A stretch of DNA of 64,000 nucleotides from Agarilytica sp045430345 (lineage in GTDB: Bacteria; Pseudomonadota; Gammaproteobacteria; Pseudomonadales; Cellvibrionaceae). The position numbers were made by a program, and so were the translations under genes. The stretch is taken from NCBI GenBank assembly GCA_045430345.1, contig JAILXT010000005.1:336690-400689 (forward strand), written 5' to 3'. Shown here piece by piece: positions 38,846 through 47,880 of the stretch; the stretch's first letter is position 1; each line of letters opens with the position of its first letter. The notes under the pieces were generated by a model that was given only the letters and a program-made list of their open reading frames with translations, was not told where the DNA came from and ran no database searches.

Positions 38846-40041
38846 TTAACCTCTCCAAATATTAGACTGCAGTTACTACCACCGAATCCAAAAGAATTAC
38901 TTAAGACAGTTTTTACGGGTATTGAAAGGGCATCTTCCAGTATATGGGATGTTATTTTCGGGTCAATTTGATTGGTATTAAGGCTTTGCGGGAGCCAGTT
39001 GTTCTTAATGCATAGCATTGAGTATATGGCCTCTACGATTCCCGCCGCCCCCAACGTGTGGCCGGTCCACCCTTTAGTGGAACTGCAAGGCGTTTCTGTA
39101 CCAAACAAATGACTAACCGATATGGACTCCGACAAATCATTAGCCTTAGTACCTGTACCATGCAGATTAATGTAATCGACGTCTTGGGGTTCCAGTTCAG
39201 CCACATCAAGCGCTGCCCGCATTGCAAGTTCAGCGCCCTTTCCCTCAGGATGGGGTGTCGACATGTGATAGGCATCAGCACTTTCACCATACCCCAGGAA
39301 AGCAATATCTCCGATGGATGGTTTTTGTTTTTCGATAAGCGCAAAACCAGCCGCTTCTCCTATCGAAATGCCATCTCGGTCGGTATCTGATGGCCTACAG
39401 ATATCCTGAGCGATAACTTGTAGTGAGTTAAAACCATATAGCGTTGTATAACAAAGGGTATCGACGCCACCGACAATGACTGCATCACACAAATCGGCCT
39501 CAAGCGCACGTTGTGCCGAAGCAAACACTTTGGCACTGGAGGAGCATGCCGTCGAAACAGACATACATAGGCCATCCAGCTCAAAATACTGGCGTACGAA
39601 TTCCGCTGGAGAATAAATGTTATGAGTATTGGCGTATGAGTACCATTCTGGCAATGACGTATTATCTGGTAGTTGCGCTTGCCTTTCCGCATAAGCTAAC
39701 TCTGTATGCTGAATACCAGAAGTACTTGTTCCGATATATATAGCAACACGGTGCTTACCGTATCGATTTATTGCATCTCGAACACGGTCAGAAAAATTGT
39801 CCTGCTCCAGTGCTAACGCCGCCAGTCGATTATTACGGCATTCAAATTCATTTAGGTTCTCATCCAACTTTGCGGCATCAAGCCCCGAAACCTCACCCAC
39901 CCATGTCGTTAGGTCATTTATGTCTATTTCGGAACAAGGCTTTAAACCACTGGCCCCATTTTTCAGTGCCAACCAATTACTACTTACCCCCGCCCCAAGG
40001 GCAGTTGTTAAGGTATAGCTGCTAATTTTCAATGATTGCAT
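38842..40041 (-). CDS. Beta-ketoacyl-ACP synthase, elongating KS (ApeO-like)
   Basis: FabF-type condensing enzyme of about 399 aa. Active Cys166 lies in STACSSSAKVF, followed by HGTGTKAND and the second His in GWTGHTLGAAG, plus the C-terminal NSFGFGGSN. The frame is open to 40065, but the ATG at 40041 (MQSLKISSYTL) gives the usual N-terminus; both overlap the acyltransferase gene end. Together with the chain-length factor downstream it should elongate the aryl-primed polyene with malonyl-ACP. Confidence 0.9.
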   Translation of the reverse strand: MQSLKISSYTLTTALGAGVSSNWLALKNGASGLKPCSEIDINDLTTWVGEVSGLDAAKLDENLNEFECRNNRLAALALEQDNFSDRVRDAINRYGKHRVAIYIGTSTSGIQHTELAYAERQAQLPDNTSLPEWYSYANTHNIYSPAEFVRQYFELDGLCMSVSTACSSSAKVFASAQRALEADLCDAVIVGGVDTLCYTTLYGFNSLQVIAQDICRPSDTDRDGISIGEAAGFALIEKQKPSIGDIAFLGYGESADAYHMSTPHPEGKGAELAMRAALDVAELEPQDVDYINLHGTGTKANDLSESISVSHLFGTETPCSSTKGWTGHTLGAAGIVEAIYSMLCIKNNWLPQSLNTNQIDPKITSHILEDALSIPVKTVLSNSFGFGGSNCSLIFGEVK

Positions 40042-40966
40042 TTTCTGAAGTCTTTTCAATTTCATTTTGCCAAAAGTCGTAAAAATTAAACCAGTTGTAC
40101 GGCGTTTGTTTTATATAGTGCTCGATCCGATCAGCATATAGCTGCATATACTGAGAGAGTTCTTGCTGACGATTTCGCCGATTGATAACGAGCTTTTCAC
40201 TAATCACTTCGACATGAACACTATAACGATTACCCCCTTCGTAAATCCCAAAACAGGCAAGAACCGGTACCTTTAACGTGCTCGCCAACAACCAGGGGCC
40301 GACAGGAAAGTTAGCCGGCCCTCCCAACAGGTTGCAAGCAACCTGAGATTCACCTTTCAGGTGTCTATCGGCCATAATACCAACAACATTTCCTTGTTGA
40401 AGATTCTCCGCAAGAGTCAATGCTAATGCCGGAGCAGATTGATTTGAATCGATAATACAACTTGCCAAATCTGAATTAATCGAATCAATTAAACTCATAA
40501 TAGCGGGGTTATGTTTATGATCCATTACAATTTTTAGAGGAAGTTCCTTCATCGCTATCGCCGATACTCTCAGAGCATCGAAACTCCCAATATGGCTAAC
40601 CAGAATGATACAGCCTTGCTTATCATCAATATATTGTCGAAGTATTTCATCGCCTTCATACGATATGGATAATCGACTTGTTTTCCCTGACAAGAAATAA
40701 AGTCGATCAATAGATACCGTGGCAAAATAGAGAAAATGCTTCCAAATATCAAAAAAACCAGGAGGTTGCGAAAGCGTTCGGTTCAAATAACTCCGTGACG
40801 CAGCTACGGCATCCCGAGCAAACACGATATAAAACAAGGTTACCGGACGTAAAAGTAAAAGCACTGTTGTTCTACCCAGGTTAAGTGCTACCCACACCAA
40901 GATAGAAATCCAAACTCTTCCCCCGCGCTCCTTTTGATCTTGCCAATGGGAGCTCATTCTAACCAT
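40022..40966 (-). CDS. LpxL/HtrB-like lysophospholipid acyltransferase
   Basis: A 314-aa membrane-associated acyltransferase: N-terminal membrane helix (about 20-48), the catalytic HxxxxD box in VSHIGSFDA, and DRHLKGESQV further on, as in the lipid A lauroyl/myristoyltransferase superfamily. In pigment clusters such enzymes are thought to move the finished polyene from ACP to a lipid anchor. It overlaps the ApeI-like gene by 8 bp and the KS gene, in keeping with one tight operon. Acceptor unknown. Confidence 0.88.
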   Translation of the reverse strand: MVRMSSHWQDQKERGGRVWISILVWVALNLGRTTVLLLLRPVTLFYIVFARDAVAASRSYLNRTLSQPPGFFDIWKHFLYFATVSIDRLYFLSGKTSRLSISYEGDEILRQYIDDKQGCIILVSHIGSFDALRVSAIAMKELPLKIVMDHKHNPAIMSLIDSINSDLASCIIDSNQSAPALALTLAENLQQGNVVGIMADRHLKGESQVACNLLGGPANFPVGPWLLASTLKVPVLACFGIYEGGNRYSVHVEVISEKLVINRRNRQQELSQYMQLYADRIEHYIKQTPYNWFNFYDFWQNEIEKTSENAIIEN

Positions 40967-41276
40967 CCACCTTCACTATATTTAAATCGCCTTTGAGTAT
41001 AAGTGTATCGCCTCTCAAGCATTTTATTTTCATTTTGCCTTGCTCAACACTCGACTCAACGAAAAGACTACACAAGTCTCCCGGGATTGTGGCCTCGATA
41101 AATTTTAATGAGCGGACACCCTGGATCGCAACCCCCACAAACTCATCATTTATTAAATTAAATACCCACTGCAAAAGTAGAGCTCCAGGCACAATAGGAT
41201 TGCCTGGAAAATGATCCGCAAAACACGGATGTTCATTTGGTATATGTAACTCTTTATGTATCTGCTGATAACTCAT
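40959..41276 (-). CDS. Hotdog-fold dehydratase, ApeI-like (minus-arm copy)
   Basis: A 105-aa hotdog protein with the FabA/FabZ-like active-site motif HFPGNPIVPGALLLQW (His22). Small ApeI-like proteins form heterodimers with ApeP-like subunits to dehydrate 3-hydroxyacyl-ACPs. It overlaps the ligase gene by 23 bp. A second, divergent ApeI-like protein is encoded in the plus arm (46785-47153), so this operon has its own hotdog pair. Confidence 0.82.
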   Translation of the reverse strand: MSYQQIHKELHIPNEHPCFADHFPGNPIVPGALLLQWVFNLINDEFVGVAIQGVRSLKFIEATIPGDLCSLFVESSVEQGKMKIKCLRGDTLILKGDLNIVKVDG

Positions 41277-42609
41277 TTTGGGCCTGCGCCAACACTGACT
41301 TTAAAGATTTGAGTGGTATTTTCCCGGTGTCATTTCTAGGTAGTGCTGAAACTCGACGCAAAGGCCGGGGGAGGAACACGGGATCCATGAATTTGGCCAA
41401 TAAACATAAAATTTCTTTTTCCGTTAACGTATCAGACACTACCAATGCTGCCGGGCGTTGCTCATCAGTAGAGTCTTGATCGGGTAAAAAAACCACCCCA
41501 TCCGTCACACCCTCTATACTGAGCAGCTTGTGGTTTAGGTCTGCTAAAGAGGCTCTTTTGCCTCCCACATTCAGCATATCCGCTGAACGACCTAGCAATT
41601 TGAATGTGCCTTCAGAGAACATCTCAATCACATCATTAAGCACTACCTCATGACTAAAATGATCAGCTCTGACCCGGTATTCTCCATGCGATTCTTCAAG
41701 CCGAATTCCCTCCAGTAACTGCCACGGTTCACTACTTTCAGAATTTCGTGTAGCAATACTTCCCGCCTCAGTACAACCATATATTTCATCAACAGAAGTA
41801 TTAAATTTAGACGCAACTTTCACTGCAATTTCTGTCGACAAAGGAGCCGTCGCAGAGACTACCCGCTCCAGTACCGGCATCGGAGTATTAAGCCCCATCA
41901 ACGCTCTTAAATGTACCGGAGTGCTTACTAATACCCGGGGCTCGGGTATTTCGGTAAGTGACATCACGATATCTGCAGGAAAAAATGGGTGCGCACAATG
42001 TATTATACAATTTGCTTGAAGCGCCATCATTACCGTCATCTCAAGACCGTACATATGCTGGGACGGAACGGTTGCAACGATGTTCGTGGGAACACCCGCC
42101 ATTTTAAAGCGCTCACCCAAACGTTGAGCGGTACCTAATAAAGTTTGCCATGTTTTATTATTTGCTTTAGGCGCCCCAGTGCTGCCCGAGGTAAACGCTA
42201 TCGCCGCGATATGATCATTACGTATCTGTGGCATTTCTTTGAGCGCGCGTATCGCGCACTGCATATCCAGTTTCCGAATATCCAGACAATTCGGGAGGCC
42301 TTCGTAATCATCAGTATCAACCAAAAAAATATTATCAGGATATTCGGCAGCGACTAACGTTACGGTTTCCATTTTTCGGTCAGGGGGCAGAATATTCGTC
42401 TGACGGTTTATAAGGGCGGCCATAAAGGAAAGTAAGAAATAAAATCTATCCTCACACAGATTTAAAACAAACGAGCTAGGCGGTAGATGATCTGCCAGAG
42501 CGATTGCCGAAGCCAATAACTCCGATTGTTTTACCACGTAGCCATCTCGATAAACTTTCGCCGCAGACGGAATATACGGAGAGATAAGCGGAGTGTGGTT
42601 AGAGGACAT
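41254..42609 (-). CDS. Acyl/aryl-ACP ligase, AMP-binding (ApeH-like)
   Basis: A 451-aa adenylate-forming enzyme, shorter than normal acyl-CoA synthetases, as typical of the pigment-cluster ligases. Signatures: FTSGSTGAPK (P-loop-like, about 145-155), YGCTEAGSIA, a GRSADMLNVGGKR hinge and the terminal NDTGKIPLKSLK with the catalytic Lys. Expected to activate the hydroxybenzoate starter and load it on an ACP. Located between the membrane-protein and ApeI-like genes of the minus arm. Confidence 0.88.
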   Translation of the reverse strand: MSSNHTPLISPYIPSAAKVYRDGYVVKQSELLASAIALADHLPPSSFVLNLCEDRFYFLLSFMAALINRQTNILPPDRKMETVTLVAAEYPDNIFLVDTDDYEGLPNCLDIRKLDMQCAIRALKEMPQIRNDHIAAIAFTSGSTGAPKANNKTWQTLLGTAQRLGERFKMAGVPTNIVATVPSQHMYGLEMTVMMALQANCIIHCAHPFFPADIVMSLTEIPEPRVLVSTPVHLRALMGLNTPMPVLERVVSATAPLSTEIAVKVASKFNTSVDEIYGCTEAGSIATRNSESSEPWQLLEGIRLEESHGEYRVRADHFSHEVVLNDVIEMFSEGTFKLLGRSADMLNVGGKRASLADLNHKLLSIEGVTDGVVFLPDQDSTDEQRPAALVVSDTLTEKEILCLLAKFMDPVFLPRPLRRVSALPRNDTGKIPLKSLKSVLAQAQNELSADT

Positions 42610-42614
42610 GAATG

Positions 42615-43211
42615 TTAGTCTCTGTTGTTTTGCGCTCGAAACACAATACGTAGATATTCTAGAAACCTTGGATGATCGTGATCTTGGAACTTACATTTCC
42701 GATAATAAAATTCGCCGATAAAAAGACAGGCCACCAATAACTGATTGATTATATTAGTAAAAAACGACCATACTTCCATCGTCCCAAAAATTGGGAGTAA
42801 AATGCCCCAGCTTGCCATCAGCAACAAACAGGCCGACCAGAGTTGTGTAACAATACGGGTATAGCAACGCATCGCTTCCGACAATGGGCCACGAGCGCGC
42901 TCACCAATATCAGTCACAAGTGGTACCTCGCCAGCACGTAAGGTCCGCAAAAAACCCCAACCGATCAGTAGCGGAGCTGCTGCAGGAGGAAGAAAAAGTA
43001 AATAGCGAGATTTTTCAAACTCTCCTAGCCCGATAGAGACCAATGAGATAAAGAGAAAAATAAGCCAGGCAGATAATTTATAAGATTTCAGTTGATTGAA
43101 AAATATACCTAATGCCAACGTGATAATTGCTAATATTTGAAGCTTAGGCTGCTCAAAAATAACGCCAACATGTACTAAAACGGGGTATGTTAACAGCAAC
43201 CCTATCTGCAT
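42615..43211 (-). CDS. Polytopic membrane protein, ApeG/COG4648-like
   Basis: A 198-aa integral membrane protein with about six hydrophobic helices and a conserved cytosolic stretch (RAGEVPLVTDIGERARG) before the fourth helix. Proteins of this type recur in aryl-polyene clusters between the ligase and ACP genes, but no biochemical function is known. It may help anchor the enzyme complex or the pigment in the membrane (inference). Confidence 0.82.
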   Translation of the reverse strand: MQIGLLLTYPVLVHVGVIFEQPKLQILAIITLALGIFFNQLKSYKLSAWLIFLFISLVSIGLGEFEKSRYLLFLPPAAAPLLIGWGFLRTLRAGEVPLVTDIGERARGPLSEAMRCYTRIVTQLWSACLLLMASWGILLPIFGTMEVWSFFTNIINQLLVACLFIGEFYYRKCKFQDHDHPRFLEYLRIVFRAQNNRD

Positions 43212-43228
43212 CGTCGCATGCCTTAGGG

Positions 43229-43504
43229 CTAAGTTTGAGAAGAGATATAATCGGTCAGTGTTCGTAAGCTCGTAAATATTGCACGATAGCTTTCATCTTC
43301 AGCTTTAATTTGAATACCATAGTTTTGCGCGACGGCCAGTGCAATTTCCAAAGCATCTATCGAGTCCAACCCCAAGCCGTTAGGGTCTCCGACGCCGAAA
43401 AGCGCATCATCTCGCCCAATATCTTCCGCACTTACATCCTCAAGGTCCAAACTCTCAACGATGATCTGCGCAAGCTTATGTTCTGCTTCCGATTGTGTGG
43501 ACAT
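43229..43504 (-). CDS. Acyl carrier protein (minus arm)
   Basis: A 91-aa ACP with the phosphopantetheine attachment serine in GLGLDSIDALE. ATG 43504 is preceded by GGGAG at 6-bp spacing; the open frame continues upstream to 43534, but that start has no ribosome site. Carries the growing chain or the starter. One of two ACPs in the cluster; the other is at 46434. Confidence 0.9.
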   Translation of the reverse strand: MSTQSEAEHKLAQIIVESLDLEDVSAEDIGRDDALFGVGDPNGLGLDSIDALEIALAVAQNYGIQIKAEDESYRAIFTSLRTLTDYISSQT

Positions 43505-43543
43505 TAAAAACTCCCAAAACCCTAATAAGTGCAAATAAAACTA

Positions 43544-44299
43544 TTACTTGGCCTTAATCCCAGTATATTCGCTAAAAATACCCATAACCGCATGACGTTT
43601 GGCATCCGCCAACTCAACATGCTCTAGCGCAGATACAATAACCTTTGGCGGGACGCAATGCTCAATAGTGTCCCAATAGTAGAGCATGAGCTCTTGAGCG
43701 TCGGCGCTGCGCCGAAATAAACGGGTAGCTAAGGGTACGACGCCTTTCATATACGCCTTTAAAAGCCAGGTCGCCAATCGACTACTGGGCCGACTTATTT
43801 CTAATATCAGTACTTTACCGCCCGGTTTTAACACCCTTTTATATTCTTCAAAAGCTCGGGTTAAATCAGCCACATGCCGTAATGCAAATCCCATGGTAAG
43901 CATATCAAAGGTATCGTCAGGGAATGGCAGCTCCTCCCCCAAACCTTGAGTCGCGTGCTCTACTCCGAGCTTTTGCGCTTCGCCTAGCATGCCTTTACTC
44001 GGGTCAAGTGCCGCCACGAAACCCTTTTCGCCCACAATTTCCTGAGCTAACCAAGAAACAACGCCTGTGCCTGCACCGACATCTAATACCTTCATGCCCT
44101 CCTTCAACCCGTTACGAAGTAGTGCCTGACGGCGATACATGTTGCCAGAACCGAAGCTCATGACACTGCATATCCAGTCATAGTGCTCCGCAGAGGAATC
44201 AAACATCTGATCCACTTTATCTCGGCGGGCTTCTGCCGACGCATAGTATTCAGAAAGGACCGGGTGAGGGGCAACGCTGCGGTTATCTGGGGATGTCAT
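43544..44299 (-). CDS. UbiE-like SAM-dependent methyltransferase
   Basis: A 251-aa class I methyltransferase. The SAM-binding glycine-rich loop VLDVGAGTG is at about residue 71-79, with the acidic loop (ALDPSKGM) about 20 residues later, and FALRHVADL and RVLKPGGKVLILE after that. It is first gene of the minus arm, opening the operon across the 205-bp divergent region. Probably methylates the aryl head group or the polyene, as reported for related pigments; a ubiquinone/menaquinone role is less likely in this context. Confidence 0.88.
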   Translation of the reverse strand: MTSPDNRSVAPHPVLSEYYASAEARRDKVDQMFDSSAEHYDWICSVMSFGSGNMYRRQALLRNGLKEGMKVLDVGAGTGVVSWLAQEIVGEKGFVAALDPSKGMLGEAQKLGVEHATQGLGEELPFPDDTFDMLTMGFALRHVADLTRAFEEYKRVLKPGGKVLILEISRPSSRLATWLLKAYMKGVVPLATRLFRRSADAQELMLYYWDTIEHCVPPKVIVSALEHVELADAKRHAVMGIFSEYTGIKAK

Positions 44300-44504
44300 A
44301 AATCGTTAGAAACCATCTGTCGAAAAACGCGATACTCTACGACAGGGCTCTCAGATTAGCAAGTGAGTACTTTCTCGCGAAAAGAGATGTGTAAATCGCC
44401 GGCTCCTACGATACAATCGCGCCAAATCACTTTTAGCAATGAAAAACGGCGACAACCTTAAACGATTTAAACGATATAGTTATAAGGTTTTTTAGAATAA
44501 GAAA
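44300..44504. promoter_or_regulatory. Divergent promoter region of the pigment cluster
   Basis: 205 bp between the minus-arm methyltransferase and the plus-arm chorismatase. It must contain the start sites of both operons. Just before the plus-arm gene is a tandem TTAAACGA/TTTAAACGA repeat and a TATAGT-like box (about 44455-44486), with ACCTTA and TAAGGT forming an inverted pair around it. No regulator gene lies in the cluster. Confidence 0.5.
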
Positions 44505-45518
44505 ATGGATATACCTTGTAAAACAATGTCATCACCGCCCACCCCTGCTCTACGGTGTGAATATACAACGCAACCTGCCGACCAACTACTTGCATCAGAG
44601 CATGCCTTGGCCGTTTTCACCTTTAACGGCACGACCGAGACATCCAATGACCCACGATTAACCCATACGGGACTAAAACAGGTTTCCGACAAACCTTCTG
44701 TTCAAGAGGTATGGTATAGCAACCAACCGGTTAATTATGGCTGCGCTGAAAGTGTTAACTGGGCGCAAAGCGGTGAATATTTATTCTGTTCACTATTGCT
44801 GGAGGAGCGCGCTGATACAAGCCTGGCCGAAGCAAGTATGCAGGCCTACAATACGTTACTGCACTTTATAAGCAACAAAGGCTTCCCTCATATACTTAGG
44901 GCCTGGAATTATTTTTCTGCCATAAATGAAGGTGTAGACGATGCGGAGCGCTACAAAGAATTTTGCTTGGGCCGCCACGACGCATTTCAAAAGATAGCGG
45001 AGAAAGATCTGTCGCTCATCCTGCCCGCGGCTTGCGCTATAGGTCATGACGCACAAAAAGGCTGCGTATATCTGCTAGCGGCCAAAAATGCGGGTACCAA
45101 TTTCGAAAATCCAGAACAAATAAGCGCCTACCATTACCCCCGGGACTACGGCCCACGGAGCCCATCATTTGCCCGGGCCACCCTAGCCAAGATGACCACT
45201 GGCTCATGCCTATACGTTTCAGGCACTGCGAGTATAAAAGGCCATACAACCATCTCGCCGGGCAATGCTAACGAGCAGCTATTGGTTACGCTGGACAATA
45301 TCGATCGATTATTAACCCATATTGCGAAAACAGCAAAGCTACCGATTACACCAAAAATGAACATCGTAAAGGTGTATATTCGTCGCGCTGAATATTTTGA
45401 ACTGCTTCGCCACACAGTGAACGCTCATTTCAATGAGGCACAAATTGTTTTTCTTGAAAGCGACATTTGCAGGAAAGAACTGGAGGTTGAGATCGACGGC
45501 GCATGTTATTTGCCGTAG
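44505..45518 (+). CDS. Chorismatase, FkbO/Hyg5/XanB2 family
   Basis: Splits chorismate to hydroxybenzoate plus pyruvate. The 337-aa protein carries recognisable family signatures: RAWNYFSAINEG, YKEFCLGRHDAF and SAYHYPRDYGPRSPSFARA, followed by FVSGTASIKGH-like residues LYVSGTASIKGHTT. XanB2 of Xanthomonas gives 3- and 4-hydroxybenzoate, and the former starts xanthomonadin; which isomer forms here cannot be decided from sequence. ATG 44505 begins the plus arm, 12 bp before the acyltransferase gene. Its presence in the cluster points to de novo starter supply from the shikimate pathway. Confidence 0.9.
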   Translation: MDIPCKTMSSPPTPALRCEYTTQPADQLLASEHALAVFTFNGTTETSNDPRLTHTGLKQVSDKPSVQEVWYSNQPVNYGCAESVNWAQSGEYLFCSLLLEERADTSLAEASMQAYNTLLHFISNKGFPHILRAWNYFSAINEGVDDAERYKEFCLGRHDAFQKIAEKDLSLILPAACAIGHDAQKGCVYLLAAKNAGTNFENPEQISAYHYPRDYGPRSPSFARATLAKMTTGSCLYVSGTASIKGHTTISPGNANEQLLVTLDNIDRLLTHIAKTAKLPITPKMNIVKVYIRRAEYFELLRHTVNAHFNEAQIVFLESDICRKELEVEIDGACYLP

Positions 45519-45529
45519 TTAAATAGCCT

Positions 45530-46318
45530 ATGTTTAACCAGTTTTTATACAAAGTTAACTACAGCTGGCGAGTGTTTGCCACAGGATTGTCTTTTAGCCT
45601 CTTCGGTATAGGTGGCCCAGTTATCGCACTGGCCTTAGCCGTATTACTATACCTGGTGCCCATTTCAGAATCCGCCAAGAGCTCCCTTGCTCGAAATGCC
45701 ATTAGATACGCCTTTAAACTGTATGTTAATTTCATGAAGTTGTGTGGGTTACTCACCTACGAAGTACGAGGCAAAGAGAATATCCCTGATGGCGGCCAGC
45801 TGCTTATAGCCAATCATCCGTCCCTACTGGACGTTGTTTTTATTATGTCCCAAGTAAGAGGCGCTAATTGCATCGTGAAAGAGGGCTTACATAAAAACCT
45901 CTTTACTCGGCCTCCTATAAGAGCAGCTAAGTTCATCATCAACAGCAACGATACATTAGTGGATACAAGCGTGGCCTCACTAGCCCAAAACGCCCCACTA
46001 CTGGTATTCCCTGAAGGAACCCGCAGCATACCCAACGAACCAGTAGCATTTCAGCGTGGCGCGTCGAACATCGCTTTGGCAGCTGGGTGTGATATAGTTC
46101 CTGTCCTCATTAGCTGTACACCGCCGACGTTAATGAAGCATCAAAAATGGTATGATATCCCAGCGACGCCGCCACATTTTCTGATTGAGTTTCAGCCTAT
46201 AATTGATATCACCAAATACAAAAAAGATGAGCGCCCACACTCTAAAGTTACACGCTCGCTCACAAGGGATTTAGTGGCATATTTTAGCGAAAAAATCTCA
46301 TCAGCTGTTGAACACTAA
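45530..46318 (+). CDS. PlsC-like 1-acylglycerol-3-phosphate acyltransferase
   Basis: A 262-aa membrane-associated acyltransferase: N-terminal hydrophobic helices (about 15-60), ANHPSLLDVV with the catalytic NHxxxxD box at about 92-100, and FPEGTRS at about 160-166. Such PlsC-like proteins occur in Xanthomonas and other aryl-polyene clusters and may attach the polyene to glycerol-phosphate lipids. The stop is doubled (TAATAA). It follows the chorismatase gene by 11 bp. Confidence 0.88.
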   Translation: MFNQFLYKVNYSWRVFATGLSFSLFGIGGPVIALALAVLLYLVPISESAKSSLARNAIRYAFKLYVNFMKLCGLLTYEVRGKENIPDGGQLLIANHPSLLDVVFIMSQVRGANCIVKEGLHKNLFTRPPIRAAKFIINSNDTLVDTSVASLAQNAPLLVFPEGTRSIPNEPVAFQRGASNIALAAGCDIVPVLISCTPPTLMKHQKWYDIPATPPHFLIEFQPIIDITKYKKDERPHSKVTRSLTRDLVAYFSEKISSAVEH

Positions 46319-46433
46319 TAAGACGACGCCCCATATTGCTTTTATCGATTTATTGCAAAACGTTTTGCGGATTTACAGGCATTATTGGAACAAGCAATTG
46401 AACAAAAGAAAGATGAACTAGAGTACTAAGTAC

Positions 46434-46721
46434 ATGCAAACGAAAGAATCCATATTAGAGCAATTAAAAGAAATCTTGGCAGACCTGTTCGAGGTTAACC
46501 CAAGCGAGATTCATCCAGATTCAAGGCTATACGAAGATTTGGATATTGACAGTATTGATGCTGTCGACATGATTATTAAATTAAAAGAACTAACGAATAA
46601 AAAGCGACTTGAACCATCCGACTTTAAAAATGTTCGAACTGTTCAAGATGTTGTGGACGCCGTATATGCACTGTTAAATAACGATAGCCTCTCTGCCGAA
46701 GAAACCCCGGCGCCAGAGTAG
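46434..46721 (+). CDS. Acyl carrier protein (plus arm)
   Basis: A 95-aa ACP with the phosphopantetheine serine in DLDIDSIDAVDM and the typical helix pattern; a Pro/Glu-rich tail closes it. The gene begins 115 bp after the acyltransferase stop, the largest gap in the arm. Together with the minus-arm ACP it gives the usual pair of aryl-polyene carrier proteins. Confidence 0.92.
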   Translation: MQTKESILEQLKEILADLFEVNPSEIHPDSRLYEDLDIDSIDAVDMIIKLKELTNKKRLEPSDFKNVRTVQDVVDAVYALLNNDSLSAEETPAPE

Positions 46722-46784
46722 TTAGTCTGACGTAGAATTTAACTGACACCAAACTCAAATCAATATCCGTAGCGACGAAACCAG

Positions 46785-47153
46785 ATGCTCTTTTGCGATA
46801 CATATGACGTATTACACGTTGAGAAGAGCTCTGGCGCTGACACCCTTAAAGTTGAATATACCCTTTTTTTACCTGAAAGCTTGATAGATTTTCAAGGACA
46901 CTTTCCCGGGCTACCCCTGTTACCGGGCATTGCACAAGTCCACTGGATAATGGAGTTTTCCAAGGCTTTAGGTGCAACGGGTAATTTTATATCGATGGAA
47001 CGGCTGAAATTCATGCGCCCTATACTCCCTCAAAAAACCATTCAACTGGTGCTCATCCTTTCAAAAGAAAACACCCATATAGAGTTTCAGTTTTTTGATA
47101 ATGAAGGACGGTACTCCGAAGGCCGTATCATTCTGGATGGAAACAATGTTTAA
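46785..47153 (+). CDS. Hotdog-fold dehydratase, ApeI-like (plus-arm copy)
   Basis: A 122-aa hotdog protein with the motif FQGHFPGLPLLPGIAQVHW (His39), closely resembling ApeI dehydratases. The active partner in chain dehydration, expected to pair with the ApeP-like protein encoded at 51958. Its last codons overlap the start of the glycosyltransferase gene (ATGTTTAA, 8 bp). Confidence 0.87.
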   Translation: MLFCDTYDVLHVEKSSGADTLKVEYTLFLPESLIDFQGHFPGLPLLPGIAQVHWIMEFSKALGATGNFISMERLKFMRPILPQKTIQLVLILSKENTHIEFQFFDNEGRYSEGRIILDGNNV

Positions 47154-47877
47154 GCCATGCGTTATTATTCCCGTATTCAATCATCACTTAAACATTGAAA
47201 GTATCGTTGAAAGCATACTCGAGCAGGAACTCACATGTATCCTTCTTGATGATGGTAGTGACATAGACTGTAAAAACACCCTCAGCAACCTAGCTCTAAA
47301 ACATAACGTAAAACTGCTACGTTGGGAAAAAAATAGAGGAAAAGGCGCTGTTGTTTGCGACGGAATAAAATACGCTCACCTTGATGGCTATACTCACGCA
47401 CTGCAAATCGATGCTGACGGACAACACAACACAAACGACATACCCAAGCTAATAAAAAAAGCCAAAAACAACCCCTCTTCTGTCATTTCAGCCTGGAGAG
47501 CTTACTCGGACATGCCAAAATCACGCCGAAACGGACGACGTATCACAGACGTATGGGTCTGGATTAATACCTTGTCACTTTGTATTAAAGACTCTATGTG
47601 TGGCTTACGAGTGTACCCGCTTAAGGAAACATACGACCTGTTAACTCAACATAGCGTTTGTCAGCGCATGGATTTTGATACCGATATTTTAGTTCGGCTC
47701 TACTGGAAAGGCTTGGACGTAAAACATATTCAGACCCACACAACATACAGTAACGACATTTCCTCCCACTTTAAGCTGTGGAATGACAATCTACGCATTT
47801 CTAAAATGCATACACGTTTATTTTTTGGAATGTTAGTTCGAATCCCCTCTCTTATTTCACGGCAGATACAGAGGTAA
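47146..47877 (+). CDS. Family 2 glycosyltransferase
   Basis: A 243-aa GT-A fold enzyme with NDP-sugar and metal motifs LLDDGSD (about 36-42) and IDADGQH (about 88-94), followed by a KSRRNGRRITDVWVW-like region. Start chosen at ATG 47146 (MFKPCVIIPVFNH), which overlaps the hotdog gene stop; the open frame continues further up but without a conserved N-terminus. ApeJ-type glycosyltransferases occur at this position in aryl-polyene clusters; the sugar and acceptor are unknown. Confidence 0.9.
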   Translation: MFKPCVIIPVFNHHLNIESIVESILEQELTCILLDDGSDIDCKNTLSNLALKHNVKLLRWEKNRGKGAVVCDGIKYAHLDGYTHALQIDADGQHNTNDIPKLIKKAKNNPSSVISAWRAYSDMPKSRRNGRRITDVWVWINTLSLCIKDSMCGLRVYPLKETYDLLTQHSVCQRMDFDTDILVRLYWKGLDVKHIQTHTTYSNDISSHFKLWNDNLRISKMHTRLFFGMLVRIPSLISRQIQR

Positions 47878-47880
47878 TAT

